64,000 bases of DNA from Deltaproteobacteria bacterium (GTDB lineage Bacteria > Desulfobacterota > Desulfobacteria > Desulfobacterales > UBA2156): positions 45,638 to 109,637 of the forward strand of contig JAFDGC010000009.1 in assembly GCA_019309485.1 (NCBI GenBank). The letters are read 5' to 3'. How positions within the stretch are numbered: position 1 is the stretch's first letter; each line of letters begins with the position of its first letter. Both the position numbers and the translations under genes were made by a program. The notes below the pieces were generated by a model. That model worked only from the letters and a program-made list of their open reading frames with translations, had not been told where the DNA came from and searched no databases. Below, piece after piece: positions 51,481 to 60,026 of the stretch.

Positions 51481-53494
51481 TTGACCGTCCGTTTCGAATC
51501 CTTCGCCACGGCTTCATCGCCCGATTCTTCATGTTTCGCCAAAAGAGCGTATCCGGATGGACCCGATAGGCGGTTTTTTTCAGGATCTCCTTGAAGCAGG
51601 GGACGGTCGAACGTCTTTCTTGGGGAATGAGGCTGAGAAGGAAACGTCGTTTCCGGTGGATGGCCCGGGTGTCGTAGCGGAAGGAGGCGATCTTAAACAG
51701 CAGCATCCACTTGGTCATATGACCGGCCCAGGTCCACTCCCGGATCCGGGACAGGTTCTCCCGGGAGAGTTCGGGCAGCAATAAACGGTTTTCGGCGAGC
51801 TCGCGAAGCTTTTCGGCCATGGCTTCCACGGAGCGTTCCGGAAGGAGGAACCGGCTCTGGAGGGGCCCGAAGACCTGGGGCACGATCCCCACGTCGGTGG
51901 AGACAATGGGAACGCCGCAGGCCATCGCCTCCAATACGGGGTTGGGCGTTCCTTCCATAACCGAGGCGCACACCAGCACGTCGAGGTTGTTGTAGAAATC
52001 CGGCATCTCGGATCTGGGCCGGATCGACTCCGATACATCGGCGAAAGATCCCCGGATCGAAATCCCCTCCTGCCGCAGACGGGCGATGGCCGGCTTCAGG
52101 ATGGTGTGGAGCCCCTTGGGATCCCCGGCATCGTCGAAATGCCAGCGACTGTTGCCGGCCCACCCCACGACCAGTTCCCGATCCGTCTCCAAGAACCGTT
52201 CCAGGCGTTTCGGCGGAAAGCGTTCTGGATCGACTCCGTCTTCGATGACCACATCCGGCGGTACATCGAACCTTTCGGCATAGATCGAAAAGAGGCGTTT
52301 CGAACAGACCGAGTAGGCGTCGGTGATCGCAAAGAGTCCCTGCCGATCCGCAATTTCCTGCGGGCTCAAATAGAGATGGTCGTAGATGGAAAGGGTGATG
52401 ATTTTTTCACAAAAGCGATCCAGAGCACATTCAAAGGGAAGGTGGGATGCCAGGGTTTTCGGGGAGATGCTTTTGATCATGGCAAAAAGATATTCCCGCC
52501 AGAAAAAATGGATATAATCGGTTTCATTCAGGCAGAAAAGGTCCAGAAAAGCGGTGTCGAAATCCGTGTAATCCACCACATGGACGATCCGGATATCGAA
52601 GGTATCCCCAAGGTGTTTTCGAATGTTTCGGCTGATATTGTCGTAGGCCCATCCCGGCGTGTCGGCAACCAGCGTAATCTTTTTCTTGGGACCGGCCACA
52701 TCCATGCCCAGGGGCCGGAGATGGTCCAGGGGAAAACGCTTTTCCGGGTGGATGCCCGATACGGTGAAAACCGGGGCCGGATTGACCCGGCCCCAGACAC
52801 CGACAAAATACAAGGCATGTGCCGGATCAAGGGCCAATTCCGGGCTGATCGGGATCCGGATGCCCTCGATGGGTTGCAATTTATCCAAGGCGTCGATCAT
52901 GTTCCGGGAAGACGCCTCTTTATCGACCAATGGAACCGCCGCAAACCCGGTGTTTTTTGTTCCGAGCAGATAGTGGGCCGCCGGCCCCAGAACACTTTCC
53001 GTCATCGCCTTGAAATCATGAAAGGAATACGCGCGCACATGGTAGGGGTTTTTGGATCTGCCGGGTCCATAAAACCATTGATCATTGGGGCAGGATATAA
53101 GGAAGATTCCTCCGGGTTTGCCCAACCGGGAAAGGGCCTTGAGAAACGCTTCCGGTGCATTGAGATGCTCGAGGGTCTCGATGCTGATAATCACATCAAA
53201 CGTATTTTCAAAGTCGCCCGGATCAAGATGTTCGGCGTCCATGACGGACCATTTCACGTTGGGGAGTTGAAATCGGTTCCGCGCCTTTTCAATGGCGGAT
53301 GGGGATCGATCCACGGCATGCACCTGGGCGGCGCCCCATTGCTTTGCCAGCAGGTAGCTCCCCCACCCTTCCCCGCACGCGATATCGAGCACGGCTTTTC
53401 CCTTTACATAAGGTGCGGCCGGGAGATACCGCGCCACATGATTGCTCAATTCCATGGGATTATGGACATCGGTGTCGAATTTCAATCGTTCCAT
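51473..53494 (-). CDS. SAM methyltransferase-glycosyltransferase fusion
   Basis: A 673-residue bimodular protein. Residues about 1-210 are a class I SAM-dependent methyltransferase (AVLDIACGEGWGSYLLAKQWGA as motif I, then DVIISIETLEHL and GIFLISCPND). Residues about 265-625 are a GT-B glycosyltransferase of the GT4 type, ending with ASVMEGTPNPVLEAMACGVPIVSTDVGIVPQV. One enzyme could extend and then methylate, or cap, an exported glycan; methylation is a known chain-length signal in Wzm/Wzt pathways. The start is the ATG at 53492-53494 with AAGG upstream; a TTG two codons earlier is less likely. It precedes the GT4 gene and follows wzt by 34 bases. Confidence 0.85.
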   Translation of the reverse strand: MERLKFDTDVHNPMELSNHVARYLPAAPYVKGKAVLDIACGEGWGSYLLAKQWGAAQVHAVDRSPSAIEKARNRFQLPNVKWSVMDAEHLDPGDFENTFDVIISIETLEHLNAPEAFLKALSRLGKPGGIFLISCPNDQWFYGPGRSKNPYHVRAYSFHDFKAMTESVLGPAAHYLLGTKNTGFAAVPLVDKEASSRNMIDALDKLQPIEGIRIPISPELALDPAHALYFVGVWGRVNPAPVFTVSGIHPEKRFPLDHLRPLGMDVAGPKKKITLVADTPGWAYDNISRNIRKHLGDTFDIRIVHVVDYTDFDTAFLDLFCLNETDYIHFFWREYLFAMIKSISPKTLASHLPFECALDRFCEKIITLSIYDHLYLSPQEIADRQGLFAITDAYSVCSKRLFSIYAERFDVPPDVVIEDGVDPERFPPKRLERFLETDRELVVGWAGNSRWHFDDAGDPKGLHTILKPAIARLRQEGISIRGSFADVSESIRPRSEMPDFYNNLDVLVCASVMEGTPNPVLEAMACGVPIVSTDVGIVPQVFGPLQSRFLLPERSVEAMAEKLRELAENRLLLPELSRENLSRIREWTWAGHMTKWMLLFKIASFRYDTRAIHRKRRFLLSLIPQERRSTVPCFKEILKKTAYRVHPDTLFWRNMKNRAMKPWRRIRNGRSND

Positions 53495-53528
53495 ATGCAA
53501 CCTTCTCTGTCGGTCAACTGATTTGAAA

Positions 53529-54782
53529 TCATCGAATTGTCCACTCCCGTTTCAAATCCACGATTCCCACGGACCTGAAATTGTCCACTACGCGAAAAGG
53601 GCAAACATTTTTTTCCTGGGCATGGACCATCATCCCGCCGGCATCGTTGACGGCCACCCGCCATACATAGGCGCCTGCGGTTAGGGGAAGCTCCGGGAAA
53701 GAAACGACCACTTCCCCGTGGTCTTGGACCGGAAACGGGGCCATATGCTCCATCAGGGTGGTGGCACCGCAGACATAGCATCCGTCCTGCCGGTATAAGT
53801 TAAAAACAAAGGAGACCGCACCTTCGAAGGATGGATCCAGGCGTTCGTATTGAAAGCAAAGGGCGACCCTTTCATTGCTCCTGACCTGATCGACACATCG
53901 GCCGCCGGCGTTTTCCATGCGCACCCGGGTGATCCGCAAGGGGGCTTGTCTTTCCGGGGACGCCGTGGATGCGGGCGCCTCCGGTTCGATGACGCCTTTC
54001 TGGAGATCCTCCACGTAGGCGTCCACCACTGCATGTGCGTCCCCGAACATGACGGCGCGCCCCCGGCGAAGATAAAGGGCCTTACTGCAGACCGCCTTGA
54101 CCTGGTAGGCATCGTGGGAAACAAAAAGAATGGTACAACCGCCGTTTCGCAGATCATAAAAGCGCTGGATGCATTTCCTCTGGAAAGCCGCATCCCCTAC
54201 AGCGAGGATTTCATCCACGATTAAGATCTGAGGATCCGTATGAATCGCCACCGCAAAAGCCAAACGGATATACATGCCGCTGGAATAGGTCTTCACGGGT
54301 TGATGGACAAATTCCCCGATATCGGCAAAGGCCAGGATGGATTCCAGCTTCGATTCGATTTCGGCGGTGCTCATTCCCAGAATCGTGCCGTTCACGTATA
54401 TATTCTCCATGCCGGTGTATTCAGGGTTGAACCCCGATCCCAGTTCCAGAAGCGGAGCGGTCCGCCCGTCGACATCCACGGACCCGGAAGTGGGAGTCAG
54501 GGTGCCGCAGATGAGTTGCAACAAGGTGGTCTTTCCGGATCCGTTCCGGCCCACGATCCCCACCGTTTCGCCGTGCCTCACCGTGACGCTGACATCCTGG
54601 AGCGCCCAGAATTCCTTGTAAAAGCGTCTTCCCGTGAAATTCAGCATCTGCAGGAGGCGGTCCCGTGGCCGGTTATAAATCCGGTATTTCTTCGAAAGGT
54701 TGCGGATGCGCACGGCATGGCGTTTTTCCTGGATCTCCAGGCCGGTATCCGCGCCCTGTTCTTTCTCGGCATTAGAGAACAT
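53529..54782 (-). CDS. wzt: ABC polysaccharide exporter ATPase with C-terminal carbohydrate-binding domain (Wzt-like)
   Basis: A 417-residue ATPase. Walker A is GRNGSGKTT at 78-86, the signature is YSSGMYIRLAFAVA and Walker B is ILIVDEILAVGD; HTDPQ precedes it as in other O-antigen exporters. After residue about 280 a beta-rich domain of about 135 residues follows (FVFNLYRQDGCYVCGATTLM, VVVSFPELPLTAGAYVWRVA), the Wzt-C type domain that recognises the modified end of the glycan. The start is the ATG at 54780-54782 after AAAAGGG, overlapping the permease gene by 11 bases; a longer frame exists but runs inside that gene. Confidence 0.92.
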   Translation of the reverse strand: MFSNAEKEQGADTGLEIQEKRHAVRIRNLSKKYRIYNRPRDRLLQMLNFTGRRFYKEFWALQDVSVTVRHGETVGIVGRNGSGKTTLLQLICGTLTPTSGSVDVDGRTAPLLELGSGFNPEYTGMENIYVNGTILGMSTAEIESKLESILAFADIGEFVHQPVKTYSSGMYIRLAFAVAIHTDPQILIVDEILAVGDAAFQRKCIQRFYDLRNGGCTILFVSHDAYQVKAVCSKALYLRRGRAVMFGDAHAVVDAYVEDLQKGVIEPEAPASTASPERQAPLRITRVRMENAGGRCVDQVRSNERVALCFQYERLDPSFEGAVSFVFNLYRQDGCYVCGATTLMEHMAPFPVQDHGEVVVSFPELPLTAGAYVWRVAVNDAGGMMVHAQEKNVCPFRVVDNFRSVGIVDLKREWTIR

Positions 54783-55572
54783 CGGAAAACCCTTTTCGCA
54801 TTTTTTCGAACAACCGGAAGCCGCCCCATGCAACGATGCAAGACGCAATCATGGCGATCCCAAGGGTCAGAAGATCCGGCGGTTGGTTTGCCATGAAAAC
54901 ATTTCGGTTTTGCTCCACAAAAAAGGCCAGCGGATTCAAATAGATGATTTTTTGCAGCCGGGCGGGCAAGGCCGTCACCGGGTAAAATATGGGGGTTAAA
55001 AAGAGTAAAATGGTCAGTCCCATGGAAACCACATGTCGTAAGTCCCTCAAGTACACGCCGAGTCCGGCCAAAAACCAGCCGATTCCCCATGTGACAAAAA
55101 TCAAGGCGCACCATAGGGGAACCAGATAGAGCATCGCCGTTCCCAGGTCCCGCCCCATGACGAATATTCCCAGTATCAGGACCAGGCTGGAAGTCGCCGC
55201 ATTGAAAAACGCGGACAGCGTTTGCGTGACCGGGAGAATCTCCAGAGGAAACACCACCTTTTTAACGTAGGATGGATTTTCGAGAATCAGATTCGGGGCG
55301 CGGTTGATGTTTTCGGCGAAAAAGTTAAAAACGATCAACCCGGAAAAAAGCCGCAAAGCGAATTCACCGGTCCCTTCTTCCAGGGATCCCCACCGGATTT
55401 TAAAGACCTGGCTGAAGACGAAGGTGTAGATACCGAGCATGATCAGGGGGGTGATCAGGGACCATGCCAGGCCTAAAAAGGATCCCCGGTATCGGGAGGA
55501 GACCTCCCGCCTGGCCAAGCGCAGGATCAGGGCCGTGTGCCGCAGCGGTGTCAAAAAGGAAAAGAGTTTCAC
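54772..55572 (-). CDS. wzm: ABC-2 type polysaccharide export permease (Wzm-like)
   Basis: A 266-residue inner-membrane permease with about six transmembrane segments. The N-terminal block LRLARREVSSRYRGSFLGLAWSLITPL is diagnostic of Wzm/KpsM-type permeases and FLTPIFYPVTALP is the conserved periplasmic re-entrant region. With the ATPase encoded next it moves undecaprenyl-linked polysaccharide across the inner membrane. GTG at 55570-55572 follows GAGG. It lies 29 bases after the GT2-GT4 fusion gene. Confidence 0.93.
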   Translation of the reverse strand: MKLFSFLTPLRHTALILRLARREVSSRYRGSFLGLAWSLITPLIMLGIYTFVFSQVFKIRWGSLEEGTGEFALRLFSGLIVFNFFAENINRAPNLILENPSYVKKVVFPLEILPVTQTLSAFFNAATSSLVLILGIFVMGRDLGTAMLYLVPLWCALIFVTWGIGWFLAGLGVYLRDLRHVVSMGLTILLFLTPIFYPVTALPARLQKIIYLNPLAFFVEQNRNVFMANQPPDLLTLGIAMIASCIVAWGGFRLFEKMRKGFSDVL

Positions 55573-55601
55573 TCCAATCGCCTCATTTGATGCCGGGCCG
55601 A

Positions 55602-57752
55602 TTAGGATTTCACGAGTTCGAAGTACAGGTTTTCCATGTCTTTGAGCAGCCGATCCTTGTTGAACCGTTCCTGGACAAAGGCGCGGGCCTTGGCCACCCG
55701 TTCGCTCCTGTCGGTGGAGCGGGATTCGAGAATATAGTCGAGTCCTTTGGCAAAACCCAATGGATCTTTATTCCGGCAAAGGATGCCACGTTCGCACAAC
55801 ATAACCCCATCGGAATGGACCGAATCGTTCGGGGAGCCGAGAAGATCCCGAACACCCCCCACGTCGGTGGCGATGACCGGGACGGAGGAGGCCATGGCTT
55901 CGATGATGGAGACCGGGGTGCCTTCGTTGATGGAGGTCAGGGCCAGTATATCCAGGTCGGCGTAAACCTGATAGACCTCGCGGATCCATCCGCAGAACCG
56001 GACATGGTCTGTCAGGCCCTGATTTTCGCAGAAGCGTTCCAGCTCCACACGCAACTCGCCGTCCCCCACCACAACGAAAAGGAGCTTGCGATCCGGGTGG
56101 CGCTCCAACAGGATCTTTGCAGCTCTGAGAAACATGACATGGTTTTTGATGGGCACCAACCTGCCGATGATCCCGATGAGGATCGTATCCTCGGAAACGC
56201 CCAGAGACCGCCGAAACTTTCCCCTCTCGTTTTCGGAATTCAAAAAGGGCTCGAGCTCGAAACCCAGCTCCACGGTCTTGATTTTCTCCGCCGGGGCGAT
56301 GCGGAATTTCTCCGCCAGGTCCTCTTTCTGGGTCTTGCTGATGGCGATGACGGCATCGGTAATCCTTGCCAGGAGGCGTTCGATGAGAATAAAAAACATG
56401 GATTTGCCTTTGCTGAAATACCCTTCAAAAATATGACCGTGAAAGGTATGAACCGCCCGGAGAGAATTCCTTCCGAAAAAGTTGTAGGCCAATGCGGCCA
56501 GCCGGGCGCTGGTGCCGGCTTTGGCCGTATGGGTATGCACGATGTCGGGATGCTCGGACATGAGGACCCTGAAAATCTTTGCGATGGTCTTTAAATCCAT
56601 CTTGAAACTGATTTCCCGCTGAAGTTCGGGGATCACGATGGTTTTCAAATTCTCCGACTCCAACAGATAGCTCATATCCCCTTCCAGGGGGGATATGATT
56701 CCGGTCACCAGGGTGGACTCGAATTTTTCCTTATCGAGCCCCTTGGTGAGAAGATATACATGGATGGCAGGCCCCCCGATGTTTAACCGGGCGATCATGC
56801 GCAACACCCGTATTTTACGGGTTGCCGGATGAAGTCGCAGCTCTTTTGTTCCATGCGGCAAGGGCTGGTGTTTCCGCACCCACAAGGCGATGCCGCTGGA
56901 AAAAAAGACGAAACAAAAGCGAAAGTACAATCCGGATATGATGACCGCTTTCATGATCCAGGAAGAAGGGCGGCTGTACTTGTCAAAGAGGAGATAGACG
57001 CTTTTATGGAACTCGAAAAGGGAGCGCACCAAAAGCTGGTCACTGCTCACGCCCACAAAATGGACGGCGCAGGCACGCGGGAAGTATACCACCTTCCATC
57101 CCGCCTCCCACATCCTCCGGCACCAGTCCGCATCTTCCCAATAGATGAAAAACCGTTCATCCAAATACCCGACGGTTTCCACCGCCTTCAGGTTCACCAC
57201 CATGCAGGCTCCGGAGACCCAGTCCACTTCCATGGGGGTCACCCCGTCACTGCGCATGGTCAAAACGTTGGACGTGGTGATTGGGTTATTGGGAAAAAGC
57301 CGGGTGAAAAGGGATTTGCGCCCGAAAAAGGCGGTCAACGGCGTCGGGAAAGACCTGGCGGAGCCCTGCACCTTGCCGTCGCTGTCCAAAATTTTCGGTC
57401 CGAGGATCCCCACCGTCGGGTTTTCATCGAGATATGAGAGGATATCCTCGAAAAATCCTTTTTCGAGCATGGAATCCGGATTGAGGAGCACCGCATAGGT
57501 CGAAGTGCACTTTTTCAACGCTTGGTTCACCGCGGCCGCAAAACCGATGTTGGTTTTGTTTTTCCTCAACAAGACATCCGGAAACCGCTCTTGGATGCGG
57601 TCCACGCCGTCCGTGGATGCATTGTCTTGAACAAAGATATGGGCTTTTCTGCCTTTTAAGGCGTCATAAATGGAATCGATGCAGTTTAAAAGACAATCGG
57701 TGCTGTTGTAATTGACGACGATGATGTCGATGGAAAAAGCCTTTGGCATCAT
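55602..57752 (-). CDS. Bimodular GT2-GT4 glycosyltransferase
   Basis: A 716-residue fusion of two glycosyltransferases. Residues about 7-290 are a GT2/rhamnosyltransferase-like GT-A domain: IDIIVVNYNSTDCLLNCIDS, QDNASTDGV, NIGFAAAVNQAL, LLNPDSML and VDWVSGACMVVN, with a membrane-associated segment near 270-295. Residues about 325-700 are a GT4 GT-B domain: RMIARLNIGGPAIHVYLLTKG, VHTHTAKAGTSARLAA, IGRLVPIKNHVMFLRAA and TSINEGTPVSIIEAMASSVP. Two consecutive sugars may be added by one polypeptide. The start ATGATG overlaps the preceding gene's stop by four bases. Confidence 0.88.
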   Translation of the reverse strand: MMPKAFSIDIIVVNYNSTDCLLNCIDSIYDALKGRKAHIFVQDNASTDGVDRIQERFPDVLLRKNKTNIGFAAAVNQALKKCTSTYAVLLNPDSMLEKGFFEDILSYLDENPTVGILGPKILDSDGKVQGSARSFPTPLTAFFGRKSLFTRLFPNNPITTSNVLTMRSDGVTPMEVDWVSGACMVVNLKAVETVGYLDERFFIYWEDADWCRRMWEAGWKVVYFPRACAVHFVGVSSDQLLVRSLFEFHKSVYLLFDKYSRPSSWIMKAVIISGLYFRFCFVFFSSGIALWVRKHQPLPHGTKELRLHPATRKIRVLRMIARLNIGGPAIHVYLLTKGLDKEKFESTLVTGIISPLEGDMSYLLESENLKTIVIPELQREISFKMDLKTIAKIFRVLMSEHPDIVHTHTAKAGTSARLAALAYNFFGRNSLRAVHTFHGHIFEGYFSKGKSMFFILIERLLARITDAVIAISKTQKEDLAEKFRIAPAEKIKTVELGFELEPFLNSENERGKFRRSLGVSEDTILIGIIGRLVPIKNHVMFLRAAKILLERHPDRKLLFVVVGDGELRVELERFCENQGLTDHVRFCGWIREVYQVYADLDILALTSINEGTPVSIIEAMASSVPVIATDVGGVRDLLGSPNDSVHSDGVMLCERGILCRNKDPLGFAKGLDYILESRSTDRSERVAKARAFVQERFNKDRLLKDMENLYFELVKS

Positions 57753-58771
57753 GGTGTTTTTTCGTCTTTCTTTTTCAGCCGGTGAACCAAGCGTTCAAAA
57801 TAGGTTTCTTTATCCAGCAGCCGCCAGATGGAAGCATTGGAAACCGTTTTTTGATTCTGGATTTTTTTCCGTTTCTGCAAAGTGCGGTGAACCTTTTTCA
57901 AAGCATCGGCCTTGGCTTTGAAAAACGGACCCCCTTTCCCCTTGGAGACGAAAAAGGCCCCTGATAAGAGAATATAGAAAAGATGGGCCGGCAATGTCAT
58001 CAAAAGCAAAGGCCCGGGCATGTTTTTCAGGTAAACCCATTCCAGATTCCTGTGCCCGTAATAGATGGACACGGGTGAGTCGTATCCCAGGGTGCGGCTG
58101 GCCAGATGATACACACGGGCATCCGGAACATAGATGCACCTGAAGCCTTCCAGTTGGGCCCGAAAGCTTAAATCCACATCTTCGTACAGAAGAAAAAAGT
58201 CTTCATCAAAAAGACCGATGGTATCCAGCATGGCCTTCCGATATACGGCGGCACCGGCGCAGGCCCCGAAAATCCACGCTTTTTGATTGTACGCATCTGA
58301 ACGCGCGCCTCTTCCCCGGAGAGATCCGGCGCCGCTTCGGGTATATCCGTCCCCGGCCCGGTCGATGATGTGGGGCGCGTCCGAATAAAGCATCTTGGAC
58401 GCCGCAGACCCGGCTTCCGGATGCATTCTTAATGCCGCAACCAGACGGGACAGCCAAAAAGGATCGGCAAGGGCATCGTTGTTGAGAAGCCCTACAAATT
58501 CCGATCTCGACTGTTGAAGGGCGATGTTGTTCGCCCGGCAGAACCCGGCATTTTCCGGAAGACGGATCAATTGAATCTCCGGATGATGCGTTTCGATCCA
58601 CTTCGCGGATCCGTCCGATGAACCGTTGTCCACCACAACGCATTCGAAATTTTGAAAAACCTGTTGCCGGACCCCTTCGAGGCACTGTTCGATGCACCCT
58701 TTTCCGTTGTAATTAACAATGATCAGGGTCACCGCAGCGGGCCTGGAATTGGGAGACGGATTACGATGCAC
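57749..58771 (-). CDS. Family 2 glycosyltransferase
   Basis: A 340-residue inverting GT-A enzyme. VTLIIVNYNGKGCIEQCLEG, CVVVDNGSSDGSAKWI, NAGFCRANNIAL, GLLNNDALADPFWL and FGACAGAAVYRKAM follow the rhamnosyltransferase-like GT2 pattern, with the metal-binding residues in NNDA. A hydrophobic stretch near 255-275 (LLLMTLPAHLFYILLSGAFF) anchors it to the membrane. GTG at 58769-58771 is the start, overlapping the upstream gene by 11 bases. Confidence 0.9.
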   Translation of the reverse strand: MHRNPSPNSRPAAVTLIIVNYNGKGCIEQCLEGVRQQVFQNFECVVVDNGSSDGSAKWIETHHPEIQLIRLPENAGFCRANNIALQQSRSEFVGLLNNDALADPFWLSRLVAALRMHPEAGSAASKMLYSDAPHIIDRAGDGYTRSGAGSLRGRGARSDAYNQKAWIFGACAGAAVYRKAMLDTIGLFDEDFFLLYEDVDLSFRAQLEGFRCIYVPDARVYHLASRTLGYDSPVSIYYGHRNLEWVYLKNMPGPLLLMTLPAHLFYILLSGAFFVSKGKGGPFFKAKADALKKVHRTLQKRKKIQNQKTVSNASIWRLLDKETYFERLVHRLKKKDEKTP

Positions 58772-60026
58772 AAAGGGTATCCGCCAGCTCGTAAAGGAAG
58801 GGAAACGGGTCGTCCTGCCGGCAATAATCCGGCATGTGCCCGATTCCCTTTGTGCCGGCCGAAGGATCGGCCTCGAGTCGTTGAAGGATGTCCATAAGGG
58901 CGCTGCAAAGGCTTTCCGGCGTCAGCTTTTCCAGAGAGACGATATTGTCGTGAAAACGGGAAAGGTCTTTGTTTGCAAATCGATTGGTAATGGTAATCAG
59001 TCCGAAGTGGGCCATTTCAAGGGGCGGATAACTCGGATGGGGGGAGATCATGAGGGAAATCCCCGCGGCACTTTCCAGCAGTAAGGCGGCATAGGCGTCA
59101 AGGCTCAGTTTCCCCAGGGACTTTAAGACCTTTTTATCATTGATGCGCACCGGCGGATGCCCTTCTCCGATGGAAAGGATTTTCCATTGATCGGACCGGG
59201 GGTCCCGGCGGCTCCAGCGCTTCAGGGCTTCCACGATAAGAGGGAATCCGTTTCTTTCCACCGACGGCCGCCCGTAAATCAAAATCTGTTTTTTCCGGGT
59301 GTGTTCTCTCCGATCCAGATGGGGGATCAAGGCCGGGTTCAGCCGGGGTTCGAAAAAAAAAGTTTTTTCAAACAGATAGCCTTTGTCGGCAAAAAAATCC
59401 TTTAAAAGAGAGGTGTTGAAAATCGCCACGGTCGGCACCTCGGAACGATAGGTGGATTCGGCAAGCATGTATAGCGTGGACCAATTGTAAAAACCGGGTT
59501 CAAAGTCCTGGATCACATAACCCATGGCCGGCATGGGTATACCGAAAAGCGCTTTTTGCTGGGCGATCAATTCCTGTCCGGCATAAGCGGTCCACCAGGC
59601 CGAGGCCACGAACCGGTCTTTCGGTGTAAGGTAGACACTTCTTTGGAATCGCTGGGGAATCGCCAGGATCTGGTGCATTGCGTCGGAATCCGCATCAAAG
59701 GAAACCACCAGGTATCGGGAAAACCGCTTCAGGGCGTTTTTATCCGGTGCGGCGTCCGTTACGATGAGTCTCGATCCGATGCCTTCCCCGCATGCCGAAA
59801 CGAGTGCTTCGAACAAGGCCAATGCGGTGGCGGTACCGCCGAAAAAGTGTTCTTCATTGATGGACGGAAGGATCAGGTTCAATCGGGACGTTTCGAATCG
59901 GCTGGCTTTCCCGGATATCGGCGTAATCTGGGGGATCATGAAGCGCAGGTCCAGGCGTTTGACCACCTGGTAGATGCGCCGCGCCAGGGCGTATCGGCGC
60001 AATATGGACGCGATTTTTTCTTTCAC
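58761..60026 (-). CDS. GT4-like glycosyltransferase related to WsaF rhamnosyltransferases
   Basis: A 421-residue GT-B protein. LNLILPSINEEHFFGGTATALALFEAL near the N terminus, YVIQDFEPGFYNWSTLYMLAESTY, KKQILIYGRPSVERNGFPLIVEAL and ISLMISPHPSYPPLEMAHFG are the blocks I associate with WsaF-like rhamnan transferases. I place the start at the GTG at 60024-60026, which overlaps the previous stop as GTGA; an ATG at 60141-60143 would lengthen the protein by 39 residues but place them inside the preceding gene. Ribosome binding sites are weak for both. The role in the operon is extension of the exported glycan. Confidence 0.8.
   Translation of the reverse strand: MKEKIASILRRYALARRIYQVVKRLDLRFMIPQITPISGKASRFETSRLNLILPSINEEHFFGGTATALALFEALVSACGEGIGSRLIVTDAAPDKNALKRFSRYLVVSFDADSDAMHQILAIPQRFQRSVYLTPKDRFVASAWWTAYAGQELIAQQKALFGIPMPAMGYVIQDFEPGFYNWSTLYMLAESTYRSEVPTVAIFNTSLLKDFFADKGYLFEKTFFFEPRLNPALIPHLDRREHTRKKQILIYGRPSVERNGFPLIVEALKRWSRRDPRSDQWKILSIGEGHPPVRINDKKVLKSLGKLSLDAYAALLLESAAGISLMISPHPSYPPLEMAHFGLITITNRFANKDLSRFHDNIVSLEKLTPESLCSALMDILQRLEADPSAGTKGIGHMPDYCRQDDPFPFLYELADTLCAS

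Noticed and set aside
52106..53521. 471-codon frame antisense to the methyltransferase-glycosyltransferase fusion
   Set aside because: No recognisable domain; composition is the complement of the real gene.
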